A stretch of DNA of 64,000 nucleotides from an uncultured Eubacteriales bacterium (GCA_900540185.1 UQFH01000003.1:92785-156784), one strand, 5' to 3'; counted from the stretch's first letter, positions 17,025 to 26,515 are shown. A program made the numbers and translations. Notes: generated by a model from the sequence alone, not told the origin.

Positions 17025-18278
17025 TTATTTTGAAAGCAATACTTCCATAATCTTCATCATATCTTCCTGGTCTTTTATGCCGCCTGTTTCAACTGCACTG
17101 TGCATGCCCCAAAGCGGATTTCCGACATCGACGATTGGAATATCGATTTTTGAAGTTGTGATTGATGCGATTGTTGAACCGCCGCGTTTGTCGCTTCTGT
17201 TGTGGAAAGTTTGTGTGGAAACTCCCGCTTCGTTTGCGAGTTCTTTAAACACTGCGATTGAAACTGCGTCGGATGTGTATGCGCCGTTTGCAGCAATCTT
17301 TATTACTGGACCCTTGCCGATGACCGGTCTGTTTGTCGGGTCTGCGAAGTTTTGATAGTTCGGATGGAAAGCGTGTGCTTCGTCGCTACTTATCATAAAT
17401 GAATTTGAAAGCGCGATGCGATAGTCTTCGTATGTTCCGCCCGTTGCGACAGCAATTCTTAAAAGCGTGTCGCGAAGGAACGGTGAGAAAGCGCCTTGCT
17501 TTGTCATCGAGCCGATTTCTTCGTTGTCGCCCACATATGCGACTGCGGTCATTTCGCCCGCCTTTGCATTTATAAGAGCCATTATATTGGCATATGCCAT
17601 TGCGAGGTTGTCAAGTCTTCCGCTCATCAAAAACTCGTCGTGAACTCCGACAACATGTGCCTTTTCGCATGAAACAACATAGAGCTCGTGGGAAAGAATT
17701 TTCTCTCCGATTTCTTCTTCGATTGATTTTATAAGGTCGAAATCTCCGTCCATTGTGCAAACCGGAAGGGTGTTTTCTTGAGGATTTATCTCAACACCTT
17801 TGTTTGCTTCTCTATTCATATGAATTGCAACCGACGGAATAAAAATCATGCCGTCTTTGCCTTTATAGTGAATTGTTTTAGGTTTTAGAGCGGATTCTCC
17901 CTTTACAGTCACTTTTCCTTCGACTGTGAGTGGTCTGTCAAACCAGGTGCTTAGGAGTGGACCGCCGTAAACTTCCGTGTTTAAACAAACTGCGGATGCG
18001 CGATTCATTGTCGGATTTTGTTTGATTCTAAAGCAAGGGGAATCGCTGTGGCTTCCGACAAGTGAAAAACCTTTTTTTATGTCATGGCCGAGTCTAAATG
18101 CCATGATTGAAGATTCGTTTTTCGTAATAAAATACTTTCCGCCATCTTCGAGATTCCACTTTTCATTTTCATTAATTTCTTTGAATCCTGCTGTCTCGAG
18201 TTCCTTTTTTAAGTTCTCAACTGCACTCATATTTAATCTTGACGAATCAAGAAAATTCATAAAATGTTTTAAATCCAT
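17025..18278 (-). CDS. M18 family aminopeptidase
   Basis: 417 residues from the ATG at 18278 (GGAGG seven bases upstream); the longer frame from 18293 starts inside the ribosome site. M18 enzymes are cytosolic two-zinc aminopeptidases, often preferring acidic N-terminal residues. Metal and catalytic residues are visible: His77 and Asp79 in VGSHSDSP, Asp in GRLDNLAMAY (about 233), Glu-Glu in GDNEEIGS (about 264), Asp in SSDEAHAFHPNY (about 307), and a C-terminal His in MHSAVETG (about 398). Length fits bacterial members. Single-gene unit with its own terminator. Confidence 0.93.
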   Translation of the reverse strand: MDLKHFMNFLDSSRLNMSAVENLKKELETAGFKEINENEKWNLEDGGKYFITKNESSIMAFRLGHDIKKGFSLVGSHSDSPCFRIKQNPTMNRASAVCLNTEVYGGPLLSTWFDRPLTVEGKVTVKGESALKPKTIHYKGKDGMIFIPSVAIHMNREANKGVEINPQENTLPVCTMDGDFDLIKSIEEEIGEKILSHELYVVSCEKAHVVGVHDEFLMSGRLDNLAMAYANIMALINAKAGEMTAVAYVGDNEEIGSMTKQGAFSPFLRDTLLRIAVATGGTYEDYRIALSNSFMISSDEAHAFHPNYQNFADPTNRPVIGKGPVIKIAANGAYTSDAVSIAVFKELANEAGVSTQTFHNRSDKRGGSTIASITTSKIDIPIVDVGNPLWGMHSAVETGGIKDQEDMMKIMEVLLSK

Positions 18279-18299
18279 TCTACATACCTCCATAAAATT

Positions 18300-18308
18300 A
18301 TTATAACA
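18300..18308 (-). promoter_or_regulatory. Extended -10 promoter of the M18 gene
   Basis: Minus strand TGT-TATAAT (18308-18300), 22 bases before the ATG. No good -35 hexamer is seen at 16-18 bases. Confidence 0.4.
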
Positions 18309-18382
18309 TATTCATAAAAATAATTCTTTAAATATTGGAGAAAAAATTATGCTATTTATTGAAAAACTGTAACATTTTTTGG

Positions 18383-18411
18383 TTGAAGAAAATAATAATA
18401 AATGATAATAT
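18383..18411 (+). promoter_or_regulatory. Promoter of the flippase-like/hem operon
   Basis: TTGAAG (18383-18388), 17-base spacer ending in TGA, TAATAT (18406-18411). It precedes a GGAGAGG ribosome site. Confidence 0.6.
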
Positions 18412-18427
18412 ATAGGAGAGGTGTGAA

Positions 18428-19423
18428 ATGTCAAAAAAATATACCGGCTTCATAGTCGCACTGACATTTTTGATGTTGGTTGTCGGGATTTATTTTCTCG
18501 ACGGACCGGAGGCAATAAAAAACGTAATTTCAAATGTAAATATAAAAACAATTAAAACGGTCATCGTAATGATGATTATGTATTGGCTGATGCAAACTCT
18601 TATCACAAAGGAAATCGCAAACAATGTGGGGGAAATTCTTTCCTTCAGACATGCGTTAAAAACCTTTATGATTGGAGAATTTTTTAGTGCAATAACTCCT
18701 CTTTCAACCGGTGGTCAGCCGATGCAAGTAATATACTTAAACAAAAAAGGAATGACAAGCGGAAAGGCGACTTCGATTTTGGGAATTCAACTTTTCTTCT
18801 ATCACATAGGAAGAATGGTTTTGACTTTGGCACTTACTATTTATTTCAGTGATTTTTTCTACACAGGCGGTCATCCTTTCACCGTGTTTATCGTGCTCGG
18901 GATTATTATAAATTTGGGACTCACGATTTTTATGCTTATCGCGGCGTACAAACCCGAAAAACTCTTAAAATTCTCGACGTCAATTGTAAATTTTTTAGCC
19001 AAGATTAAACTCGTAAAAAATAAGGACAAGCTCATAAGACGTCTTCAAGAAGAAGTGAGCATGTTCTATAACTCAATCAAGGACTTCCGCGGACAGGAAA
19101 TAAAAGTTTATTTAATACTGATTTTGCAAAACATAATTTCGTTTGTGTTTTTTTATGGAGTCAGCTATTTTGTATTTCTTTCGTTCGATGTGAAAATTGA
19201 TTCATTCCTTCTTTGTGTTGCGGCGCAAACCACAATTGCACTCGTGAGCGCATACATTCCAATGCCGGGCGGAAGCGTAGGAGCCGAGGGAATATTTTAT
19301 CTGATTTTCAGCCAAATTGTGCCTGAAGGGGCGCCGATTTTGATGGCGATTTTACTTTGGAGACTGATTTCTTACTACTTCACAATCATCGCCACATTTC
19401 CTTTTACACTCAATCTAAAATAG
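18428..19423 (+). CDS. Flippase-like domain / lysylphosphatidylglycerol-synthase TM-region family protein
   Basis: 331 residues, about eight membrane segments. The family marks of the UPF0104/MprF membrane half are present: FMIGEFFSAITPLSTGGQPMQ (about 80-100) and AYIPMPGGSVGAEGIFYLI (about 277-295). In MprF this half flips aminoacylated lipids; stand-alone members have unknown substrates. The soluble aminoacyl transferase half is absent. It is 13 bases upstream of hemA and likely leads that operon, though a functional tie to tetrapyrroles is not evident. Confidence 0.85.
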   Translation: MSKKYTGFIVALTFLMLVVGIYFLDGPEAIKNVISNVNIKTIKTVIVMMIMYWLMQTLITKEIANNVGEILSFRHALKTFMIGEFFSAITPLSTGGQPMQVIYLNKKGMTSGKATSILGIQLFFYHIGRMVLTLALTIYFSDFFYTGGHPFTVFIVLGIIINLGLTIFMLIAAYKPEKLLKFSTSIVNFLAKIKLVKNKDKLIRRLQEEVSMFYNSIKDFRGQEIKVYLILILQNIISFVFFYGVSYFVFLSFDVKIDSFLLCVAAQTTIALVSAYIPMPGGSVGAEGIFYLIFSQIVPEGAPILMAILLWRLISYYFTIIATFPFTLNLK

Positions 19424-19436
19424 TTTGGAGACATAT

Positions 19437-20663
19437 ATGAATTTTTTTGTTATTGGAATAAATCATCACAAGACGCCTATTGAAATAAGAGAGCGCCTTT
19501 CTTTCAGAGATACGGATATAATTGAATTTACCGAGAAGTTTGCTTTTGAAAAAAATAATGAAATTGTGATTTTGTCGACTTGCAACAGGTCCGAGATTTA
19601 TATTTATTCGGACAATATTACAAGTGACGAACTTTGGAACTTTATCGAAAAATATTTCAAGACGAAAATTGATGAGGAATATAGATTCTACAAGACGGGA
19701 ACCGAGGCGCTTCGCCATCTGTTTTATGTTGCAATCGGTCTCGACTCGATGGTTGTGGGCGAAGACCAAATTCAAGGGCAGGTTATAAACGCCTATGAAA
19801 CTGCAAAACAACTTGGCGGCGCAAAAAAATATTTAAACAAAGTTATGCGTGAAGTGATTTCATTTTCAAAATATGTAAAAACCACTTCGCATGCTTCCGA
19901 TATGCCGTCTTCAACGGCGTATTTGGGAATCCGAATGATTGAAGAGAAGCTTGAGCTTTTAAACAAGAATGCTCTCATAATCGGCATCGGTCAAATGGGC
20001 ATGCTCGCATACAAGTACTTAGCGGAAAGAGGGGCAAATATTTCAATTGCAAACAGAACATATGAAAACTCGGTGAAGTTTAAGGGCGACAATGAGGATA
20101 TAAATATCATTTTATACAGCGATGTCAATAAACACATCAGGGAGTGCGAAGTTGTTGTTGTTGCAACGTCATCGCCGCACACGATTTTGGACGAAGGGGA
20201 TTTTATTCACTCATCCAAAAAGACATATGTGCTTGATTTGTCGGTGCCGAGAGGAGTCGACAAAAACGCAGGAGAACTGCCGAACGTTGAACTCTATGAC
20301 ATCGACTCGATAAATATGGTTGCGAAGGAAAACTTGAAAGAAAAAGAGAAGATTTTAAAGGTATATGCTACCGAAGTTGAAGAAAAAATCGAAGAGATTT
20401 TAACTTGGGAAGAAAACACGAGAATGGACCCGGTTTTTAACAGTGCGCAAAACTATATCGAAAGACTTGCAAACGACACTGTTTCATATATAAAGGCAAA
20501 GACGAATCTCTCGAGCCACGAGCTTAGAAAAGTTGAGAAAATTGTTAGATATTCAATTAATAAAGCGTCGAGGGAGCCGCTCATTTACGCAAAAGAAATG
20601 GAGCCGTCAAAGATGAAAGACGACGTTATAAAGTTTTTTGAGGAGATATACAATGAAAATTAA
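19437..20663 (+). CDS. hemA: Glutamyl-tRNA reductase
   Basis: 408 residues from the ATG at 19437 (TTGGAG upstream). It reduces Glu-tRNA to glutamate-1-semialdehyde with NADPH, the entry step of the C5 tetrapyrrole route. The nucleophile is Cys49 in LSTCNRSEIY; GLDSMVVGEDQIQGQV follows (about 102), then the NADPH site around LIIGIGQMGMLAYKYL (about 183) and the C-terminal dimerisation helix (about 310-400). Length is normal. The 3' end overlaps hemC by 11 bases. Confidence 0.96.
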   Translation: MNFFVIGINHHKTPIEIRERLSFRDTDIIEFTEKFAFEKNNEIVILSTCNRSEIYIYSDNITSDELWNFIEKYFKTKIDEEYRFYKTGTEALRHLFYVAIGLDSMVVGEDQIQGQVINAYETAKQLGGAKKYLNKVMREVISFSKYVKTTSHASDMPSSTAYLGIRMIEEKLELLNKNALIIGIGQMGMLAYKYLAERGANISIANRTYENSVKFKGDNEDINIILYSDVNKHIRECEVVVVATSSPHTILDEGDFIHSSKKTYVLDLSVPRGVDKNAGELPNVELYDIDSINMVAKENLKEKEKILKVYATEVEEKIEEILTWEENTRMDPVFNSAQNYIERLANDTVSYIKAKTNLSSHELRKVEKIVRYSINKASREPLIYAKEMEPSKMKDDVIKFFEEIYNEN

Positions 20664-21549
20664 AATAGGAACAAGAGGAAGCAAACTCGCTCTCACACAG
20701 ACAAATATGGTTAAAGATATGATTGAAGATGCGAATCCCGATGTTTCCTGCGAGGTCGTCGTCATAACGACAAAGGGCGACGTTGATTTAAAAAATCCGA
20801 TTCACAAAGTGGGAAAGGGAGTTTTTGTAAAGGAAATTGAAGACTCGCTCCTATGCGGTGACATAGATTTGGCGGTTCACTCGATGAAGGATATGCCGAG
20901 CGACGAAACGGAGGGACTTATGTTTTTCGATCCGCCGAAATCGGAGGATGCAAGAGACGTGCTTATTTCTTCAAAAAAAATCGAAAAAATTTCAGAAATT
21001 GAGCCTGGCATCGTCGGCACGGGCTCGCTTCGAAGAAAACTGCAACTCGAAACGATTTGCCCGAACATTTCTACGACGTCAATCAGGGGGAATATTGAAA
21101 CGAGAATGTCTAAAGTCGGCGAAGAGGGAATTGTCGGAGTTGTGCTTGCGTATGCCGGAATTTTAAGAGGAGGATACGGCGACAAAGTTTCATATGTGTT
21201 TGATAAATCGGAAATTGTGCCCTCAGCTTGTCAGGGGATTTTGGCAATACAGGGTAGAAGAAATGATGAAAAAATTCTTGAGATAGTTTCGAAAATAAGA
21301 GATGAAGAAACGACGGTTCGAATGAATATCGAAAGGGCGTTTCAACGTGAGCTTAACGCCGGTTGCCACAGTCCGATGGGTTTTAACGCCGAGGTCGATT
21401 TAAAAACGGGCGAGGCGATTTTAAGGGCGTGTTTCGGAGATGAATCGAAAAATATTCTTTTAAAAAAGAGTATGTGTGTAAAAATTTCAGAAGCGGAAGA
21501 TGCCGCAAAAAATATTGCGCGGGAGTTTAAAGATGCAAACGGAAACTAA
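20653..21549 (+). CDS. hemC: Hydroxymethylbilane synthase (porphobilinogen deaminase)
   Basis: 298 residues from the ATG at 20653 behind GAGGAG. It joins four porphobilinogens into hydroxymethylbilane on a dipyrromethane cofactor. Seen: IGTRGSKLALTQ at the start, the catalytic Asp in DLAVHSMKDMPS (about 75-86), GTGSLRRKLQL (about 121-131), and the cofactor-binding Cys in LNAGCHSPMG (about 238). Arg and Lys residues of the substrate site are in place. Overlaps hemA at its start and hemD at its end. Confidence 0.96.
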   Translation: MKIKIGTRGSKLALTQTNMVKDMIEDANPDVSCEVVVITTKGDVDLKNPIHKVGKGVFVKEIEDSLLCGDIDLAVHSMKDMPSDETEGLMFFDPPKSEDARDVLISSKKIEKISEIEPGIVGTGSLRRKLQLETICPNISTTSIRGNIETRMSKVGEEGIVGVVLAYAGILRGGYGDKVSYVFDKSEIVPSACQGILAIQGRRNDEKILEIVSKIRDEETTVRMNIERAFQRELNAGCHSPMGFNAEVDLKTGEAILRACFGDESKNILLKKSMCVKISEAEDAAKNIAREFKDANGN

Positions 21550-22294
21550 TACGCAAAGGAAATTTGTGGTCACGAGAAACCGCGAAAAATCTTCAAGACT
21601 TGCATCCGGTTTAAGAGATTTGGGAGTGGAAGTTTTTGAAATTCCGACAATTGAAATTGTTCCGATTAACGAGGATGAATTAAAAAAATGCTTGGAAGAT
21701 TTTTCATTCACGCATTTGGTGTTTCATTCGCAAAACGCAATAAAGATTTTTATGGATGCGTTTTTAAAAGCACACGATTTGTCGAAATTAAAAAACGTGA
21801 AAATATATGTGGTCGGAAAAGCGACAAAAGAGGCAATTGAAAAATACGGTCTTAGCTGTGTCGCACCGAAGGAAAAGTTCACCGGCGACGAGCTTGTAAA
21901 AATTATAAAAGAGGACGGCTTTAAGGAGCGAAAAATCTTTTTGCCGCACTCAAGGCTCACACGAAAAGAACTTTTGGAGGAGTATAGAACGCTCGGAGAA
22001 TTTAAAAATATTTCGATTTACGACAGCGTTATTCCAAAAGAAATTGAAGAATTGCCGGAGGAGTTTACAGATATAATTTTTACTGCAACTTCAACCTTTA
22101 AGAATTTTATAAAAATGTATGGCAAAGACAGTTTGTCGGGGAAAAAGATATTTTCAATCGGTCCAATAACGACTGACTCGGTTAACGAGTATGGTTTAGA
22201 GGTTTATAAGGAGTCGAAATATTCGACTATAGATTCTATAATAGATTGTGTAGAGGAGGATTTTAGAAATGAGAATGAGAAGAATAAGAAATAA
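21533..22294 (+). CDS. hemD: Uroporphyrinogen-III synthase
   Basis: 253 residues from the ATG at 21533 behind GGGAG; an upstream ATG at 21500 is possible but would add 11 residues inside hemC. HemD closes and inverts ring D of hydroxymethylbilane. The family is poorly conserved; the supporting marks are VVTRNREKSSRLASGLRDLG at the start (fold entry), FTHLVFHSQNAIKIFMDAF, VVGKATKEAIEKYG, FTATSTFKNFIKMYG (about 185-200) and FSIGPITTDSVNEYGLEVY. Position between hemC and hemB settles the call. Confidence 0.9.
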   Translation: MQTETNTQRKFVVTRNREKSSRLASGLRDLGVEVFEIPTIEIVPINEDELKKCLEDFSFTHLVFHSQNAIKIFMDAFLKAHDLSKLKNVKIYVVGKATKEAIEKYGLSCVAPKEKFTGDELVKIIKEDGFKERKIFLPHSRLTRKELLEEYRTLGEFKNISIYDSVIPKEIEELPEEFTDIIFTATSTFKNFIKMYGKDSLSGKKIFSIGPITTDSVNEYGLEVYKESKYSTIDSIIDCVEEDFRNENEKNKK

Positions 22295-23234
22295 TAAGAT
22301 TTTAAGGGAAATGACACAAGAGACAAGTTTAGATGTAAAAGATTTTATTTATCCGCTTTTTGTCGTTGAGGGCGAAAATATAAAGCGTGAAATTCCTTCT
22401 TTTGTGGATCAATATCACTATTCTGTGGACATGCTCGACGCTGAAATCAAGGAACTCGAAAGCCTAGGCATAAGAGCGGTCATACTTTTCGGAATCCCTG
22501 ATAAAAAAGACAGCGTTGGAAGCGGTGCATACGATGAAAACGGAATCGTTCAACGTGCTGTAAGAGAAATAAAAAAGAAACATCCGGACTTTATAGTTAT
22601 CACCGACGTTTGCATGTGTGAATACACAGACCACGGTCACTGCGGCATTCTTGACGATTGCGGATGCGTTATAAACGATGAAACTATAAAATATATCGCG
22701 CGCACGGCTCTTTCTCACGCAAAGGCGGGTGCCGACATTGTTGCCCCGTCAGATATGATGGACTTCAGAGTGAGAGCGATAAGAGAAGCGCTCGATGAAA
22801 ACGGATTTAAAAATGTGCCGATTATGAGTTATGCCGCAAAATATGCGTCTGCATACTACGGACCTTTTAGAGACGCTGCAGGCTCGGCACCGAGTTTCGG
22901 CGACAGAAAAGGTTATCAAATGGATTTCCACAACTCCGACGAAGCGATGAAAGAAGTGGAATTGGACCTCGAAGAAGGCGCCGATTTTATTATTGTAAAA
23001 CCTGCACTCGCATATCTTGACATAATCCGCCGCGTGAAGGAAACATTCAACACAAATCTCGTCGTTTACAATGTGAGCGGTGAATATGCGATGATTAAAG
23101 AAGCTATAAAGAAGGGGCTTTTAAACGAAAGCATTATTTATGAAAATATGATTGCGATGAAGAGAGCCGGCGCAAAGCTCATAATCACATATCATGCAAA
23201 GGAAATGGCTAGACTATTAAAGGAGAGAGCATAA
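22269..23234 (+). CDS. hemB: Porphobilinogen synthase (5-aminolevulinate dehydratase)
   Basis: 321 residues behind GAGGAGG. It condenses two 5-aminolevulinates to porphobilinogen. The zinc-type cysteine cluster is intact (DVCMCEYTDHGHCG, about 117-130). The two Schiff-base lysines are in MSYAAKYASAYYGPFRD (about 191) and FIIVKPALAYLDI (about 244). The start lies in the hemD 3' end and its stop overlaps the hemL start (TAATG). An ATG six bases further on is an alternative start. Confidence 0.96.
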   Translation: MRMRRIRNNKILREMTQETSLDVKDFIYPLFVVEGENIKREIPSFVDQYHYSVDMLDAEIKELESLGIRAVILFGIPDKKDSVGSGAYDENGIVQRAVREIKKKHPDFIVITDVCMCEYTDHGHCGILDDCGCVINDETIKYIARTALSHAKAGADIVAPSDMMDFRVRAIREALDENGFKNVPIMSYAAKYASAYYGPFRDAAGSAPSFGDRKGYQMDFHNSDEAMKEVELDLEEGADFIIVKPALAYLDIIRRVKETFNTNLVVYNVSGEYAMIKEAIKKGLLNESIIYENMIAMKRAGAKLIITYHAKEMARLLKERA

Positions 23235-24502
23235 TGAATTTATATGAAAGAGCTTTAAAAGTTATTCCGGGCGGAGTAAATTCACCGGTCAGAGCATTCG
23301 GCTCGGTCGATATGGACCCGATATTTTTTGAAAAAGCTGACGGCGCTTATATATACGATGTCGACGGCAACAAATACGTCGACTTCATCGATTCGTGGGG
23401 ACCGATGATTTTGGGACATCGCCCGAAAGAAATTGTGGAAAATGCAAAGCACTATCTCGACGAAGCAATCACATTCGGTTTGCCGACGGAAGTTGAAGTT
23501 GAGATGGCTGAACTTTTCACAAAGTATACGGGAACCGAAATGGTTCGTATGGTAAACTCCGGAACCGAAGCGACAATGAGCGCAATCAGGCTCGCAAGGG
23601 GTTACACGGGACGCGACAAATTTATAAAATTTGAAGGCTGCTACCACGGACACAGCGACGGGCTCTTAGTAAAATCGGGCTCGGGCACTCTCACATACAA
23701 CGCACCGTCTTCACTCGGCGTGCCGAAGGGAATTACTGACTATACAATTGTGTGTGAGTACAACAACATCGACGACGTGAAGGAAAAAATTGCAAAATAT
23801 GGCGACGACATCGCATGCGTTATAATTGAACCTATTGCGGGAAATATGGGTGTTGTTGTGCCGGATATGGAATTTATAAAAGAACTCAGAAAAATCACGG
23901 AAGAAAACGGAATCATTTTAATTTTCGACGAAGTTATAACCGGCTTTAGAACACAATTCGGCTCCATTTCAAAGGACTTCGGTGTAAAACCGGATCTCTT
24001 CTGTTTCGGAAAGATTATCGGAGGCGGTCTTCCAGTCGGAGCATTTGCAGGACCGAGAAAGATTATGGAAAAGCTCTCCCCGGTCGGAGGAGTTTATCAA
24101 GCGGGAACACTTTCGGGAAATCCACTCGCAATGAAAATGGGTAGAGATACATTAAAGACTCTTGAAGCACACAAGGACATCTACGACAGACTCGAAGAAA
24201 TGGCGACAAGACTTGAAGCAGGTTTCAACAAAAACCTTAAAGAAACCGGAATCCCGGGAAAAGTCACGAGATATAAATCGATGATGAGTCTTTTCTTCGG
24301 CGAATTCGATGAAATAAAATCATACAACGATGTAAAAAAAGCGGACACAAAAATGTTTGCAAAGTATTTCAGAGAAATGATTAAAGAGGGCTATATGTTT
24401 GCACCGGCACAGTTTGAAGCAATTTTCTTCCAAGCTGCGCACACCGACGAAATCATCGATGCCACAATCGAAGCAAACTTGAGAGCGCTTAAGAGACTCT
24501 AA
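23234..24502 (+). CDS. hemL: Glutamate-1-semialdehyde 2,1-aminomutase
   Basis: 422 residues, normal for this PLP enzyme. It turns glutamate-1-semialdehyde into 5-aminolevulinate, completing the C5 route begun by HemA. The N-terminal PGGVNSPVRAF and NSGTEATMSAIRLARG (about 109-124) are family marks; the PLP lysine is Lys260 in FCFGKIIGGGLPVGAF. GCYHGHSDGLL and IFDEVITGFR are also intact. Translationally coupled to hemB and to the GNAT gene by TAATG overlaps. Confidence 0.97.
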   Translation: MNLYERALKVIPGGVNSPVRAFGSVDMDPIFFEKADGAYIYDVDGNKYVDFIDSWGPMILGHRPKEIVENAKHYLDEAITFGLPTEVEVEMAELFTKYTGTEMVRMVNSGTEATMSAIRLARGYTGRDKFIKFEGCYHGHSDGLLVKSGSGTLTYNAPSSLGVPKGITDYTIVCEYNNIDDVKEKIAKYGDDIACVIIEPIAGNMGVVVPDMEFIKELRKITEENGIILIFDEVITGFRTQFGSISKDFGVKPDLFCFGKIIGGGLPVGAFAGPRKIMEKLSPVGGVYQAGTLSGNPLAMKMGRDTLKTLEAHKDIYDRLEEMATRLEAGFNKNLKETGIPGKVTRYKSMMSLFFGEFDEIKSYNDVKKADTKMFAKYFREMIKEGYMFAPAQFEAIFFQAAHTDEIIDATIEANLRALKRL

Positions 24503-24975
24503 TGAAACTAAGAACAATCACACGCGAAGATATTCCCGTCGTCATGAAAATGATAAACGAAGCGAAGGTCAATATGAAAAATATGGGAATTGACCAATGG
24601 CAAGACGGAAGTCCTTCTAAAGAAACTTTGGAAAAATATGTAATTGCGAAAAACGGTTTTATAAACGAAGATTTGACCGCATTCGGTGCACTTGTCGAGC
24701 GCGATTCGGACTATAAAAAATATTTGAGCGGTAACTATGTCGTACTTCACACATTTGTGGTGGACCAAAGTCTTCGAGGTAAAGGCGTTTCGGACGAATT
24801 TTTTGATGCGATTTTAAAAATTGCAATTGAAATGAAATACGAAATCTTCGGCGTGGACACGCATAGAGACAACAAAGCGATGATGGCGTTTATTGCTCGA
24901 CACGACTTTACAAAACTCGGAGATGTTTTTATAGACGGCGTGAAACCGAGAATTGCATTTTATAAAAAACTTTAA
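24502..24975 (+). CDS. GNAT family N-acetyltransferase
   Basis: 157 residues. The acetyl-CoA loop is visible as FVVDQSLRGKGVSDEFFDAIL (Q/R-x-x-G-x-G/A, about 89-109), followed by GVDTHRDNKAMMAFIARHDF (about 119-138). The N-terminus MKLRTITREDIPVVMKMINEA is typical. It overlaps hemL by one base and is the last gene before a terminator. The acceptor is unknown; being the tail of a hem operon says little about it. Confidence 0.85.
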   Translation: MKLRTITREDIPVVMKMINEAKVNMKNMGIDQWQDGSPSKETLEKYVIAKNGFINEDLTAFGALVERDSDYKKYLSGNYVVLHTFVVDQSLRGKGVSDEFFDAILKIAIEMKYEIFGVDTHRDNKAMMAFIARHDFTKLGDVFIDGVKPRIAFYKKL

Positions 24976-24981
24976 TTTATG

Positions 24982-25005
24982 CTGCGGCAATTGTCGCAGT
25001 TTTTT
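24982..25005 (+). terminator. Terminator of the hem operon
   Basis: CTGCGGC (24982-24988), AATT loop, GTCGCAG (24993-24999), then TTTTTT. Confidence 0.9.
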
Positions 25006-25029
25006 ATTGTGGAAAATTGGAGGCTGTTG

Positions 25030-25038
25030 TGCTATAAT
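25030..25038 (+). promoter_or_regulatory. Extended -10 promoter of the AI-2E-type permease gene
   Basis: TGC-TATAAT (25030-25038), 30 bases before the ATG; the -35 region is poor, as often with a TGn motif. Confidence 0.5.
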
Positions 25039-25068
25039 ATTAGTATAGTTACACGAGGAGGCGAGTTT

Positions 25069-26205
25069 ATGAAATTGGATTGGAAAACCTGCATTAGAGT
25101 AGGTATAAGCACAGTTTTAGTTTATTTATGTATTCACTATTGGGACAGTTTTGCAAAATTTGTAAAGTTGGCATTTGTTGCGGCGGCACCTCTAATAATA
25201 GGAAGTGCAATCGCTTATGTTTTAAATATTCTTATGCGTTTTTACGAATCTCATTATTTCCCAAAATCAGACAAAAAAGCAGTTCGGAAAAGCAGACGAG
25301 GCGTTTGTTTATTTCTCTCTTTTCTGACACTAGTGCTTATAATTTTCATACTTGTTAGTTTAGTTGTCCCGCAACTCGTTGCAAGTGTAACGGTTATGGT
25401 AAACGGTGCGCCTGATGCAATAAAAGCGATTATAAATAAAACCGAAAATTCAAAATGGATAAAGCCGGAATGGATTGATTCGGTAAAAAACATAGATTGG
25501 AACTCAAAAATTTCTGAGTGGACATCGAAGATTACTTCGGGTGTCGGCAATGCAATGGGCGTTGCTGTAAACGTCGTGGGAACTGTTTTTTCAAGTATTG
25601 TTACAGTTGTTCTTTCAATAATATTTGCGATTTATCTATTGGTTGACAAGGAAAAAATCGGAAGACAGTTTGACAAAGTTATGAGAAGATATATGAGCAC
25701 AAAATTTTACGAAAGAACAAAGTATGTGCTTTCCGTTCTTGATGAATCTTTCTCGAGTTTCATCTCGGGACAATGTATAGATGCGATACTTGTCGGGATT
25801 TTGTGCACAATCGGGATGCTCATTTTGCGACTTCCATATGCGACAATGATCGGTGCAATAGTTGCATTTACTGCGCTTATACCGGTTGCGGGCTCGTATA
25901 TAGGTGCGATTATGGGTGCATTTATGATTCTCACAGTTTCGCCGATAAAATCTCTTATATTTTTAATATTTATTATTGTGCTTCAACAAGCTGACGGTAA
26001 TATTGTTTATCCGAGAATCGTCGGCTCTTCAATCGGACTTCCGGGTATTTGGGTACTCGCAGCCGTAACTGTCGGCGGAGGTCTTATGGGTGTGCTTGGA
26101 ATGCTTATTGCAGTTCCTATAGCTGCAACTTTATACAAGATTTTAAGAGCGGATGTGAACGGGAAACTTCATGAAAATATAAAGAGTGCGCAAAAGAAAA
26201 ACTAA
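25069..26205 (+). CDS. AI-2E family transporter (YtvI/YhhQ-like PF01594 membrane protein)
   Basis: 378 residues from the ATG at 25069, behind GAGGAGG; the frame open to 24979 runs through the terminator and is not used. About seven to eight membrane segments: two at the N-terminus (about 12-30, 38-60), one near 80-105, then a soluble stretch (about 115-165) and a C-terminal cluster. Family marks are FSSFISGQCIDAILVGILC (about 228) and the closing P-R-I-V-G-S-S-I-GLPG IWVLAAV region (about 315). Named after one AI-2 exporter, but members also include Na+/H+ antiporters, so substrate is open. Confidence 0.85.
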   Translation: MKLDWKTCIRVGISTVLVYLCIHYWDSFAKFVKLAFVAAAPLIIGSAIAYVLNILMRFYESHYFPKSDKKAVRKSRRGVCLFLSFLTLVLIIFILVSLVVPQLVASVTVMVNGAPDAIKAIINKTENSKWIKPEWIDSVKNIDWNSKISEWTSKITSGVGNAMGVAVNVVGTVFSSIVTVVLSIIFAIYLLVDKEKIGRQFDKVMRRYMSTKFYERTKYVLSVLDESFSSFISGQCIDAILVGILCTIGMLILRLPYATMIGAIVAFTALIPVAGSYIGAIMGAFMILTVSPIKSLIFLIFIIVLQQADGNIVYPRIVGSSIGLPGIWVLAAVTVGGGLMGVLGMLIAVPIAATLYKILRADVNGKLHENIKSAQKKN

Positions 26206-26214
26206 GGAGTTAAT

Positions 26215-26472
26215 ATGAAAGCAAAATTTTGGGGAAGACTGAGAATATTTTTGTTCATAGGATATATTATTGGAGCTGCAATTGTTGCAGATCAAGTGAA
26301 AAATTCAACGACGTTGACCCTTTTACTCATTTTGCTCGGACTATCGTTTTTTATACCGGATTTAATTTTCTTGAGATGTCCGAGTTGTAAAAGATATTTG
26401 GGACAACACATTCCGGTTTATAGAGAACATTTTTACTGCCCGTTTTGCGGCGAAGAAATTGAAGATGAATGA
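26215..26472 (+). CDS. Membrane protein with C-terminal zinc ribbon
   Basis: 85 residues: two membrane segments (about 9-27 and 34-52) and a cytoplasmic tail with two CxxC knuckles, CPSCKRYLG and CPFCGEEIE (about 59-81), spaced for one zinc. Function unknown. It lies nine bases after the permease with its own AAGGAG site and ends at a two-way terminator. Confidence 0.75.
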   Translation: MKAKFWGRLRIFLFIGYIIGAAIVADQVKNSTTLTLLLILLGLSFFIPDLIFLRCPSCKRYLGQHIPVYREHFYCPFCGEEIEDE

Positions 26473-26477
26473 CAAAC

Positions 26478-26513
26478 AAAAAGAACGAAATGCGTAAAAC
26501 ATTCGTTCTTTTT
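26478..26513. terminator. Two-way terminator between convergent genes
   Basis: AAAAAGAACGAA (26478-26489) pairs with TTCGTTCTTTTT (26502-26513); serves the zinc-ribbon gene and the minus-strand ABC gene. Confidence 0.9.
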
Positions 26514-26515
26514 TA

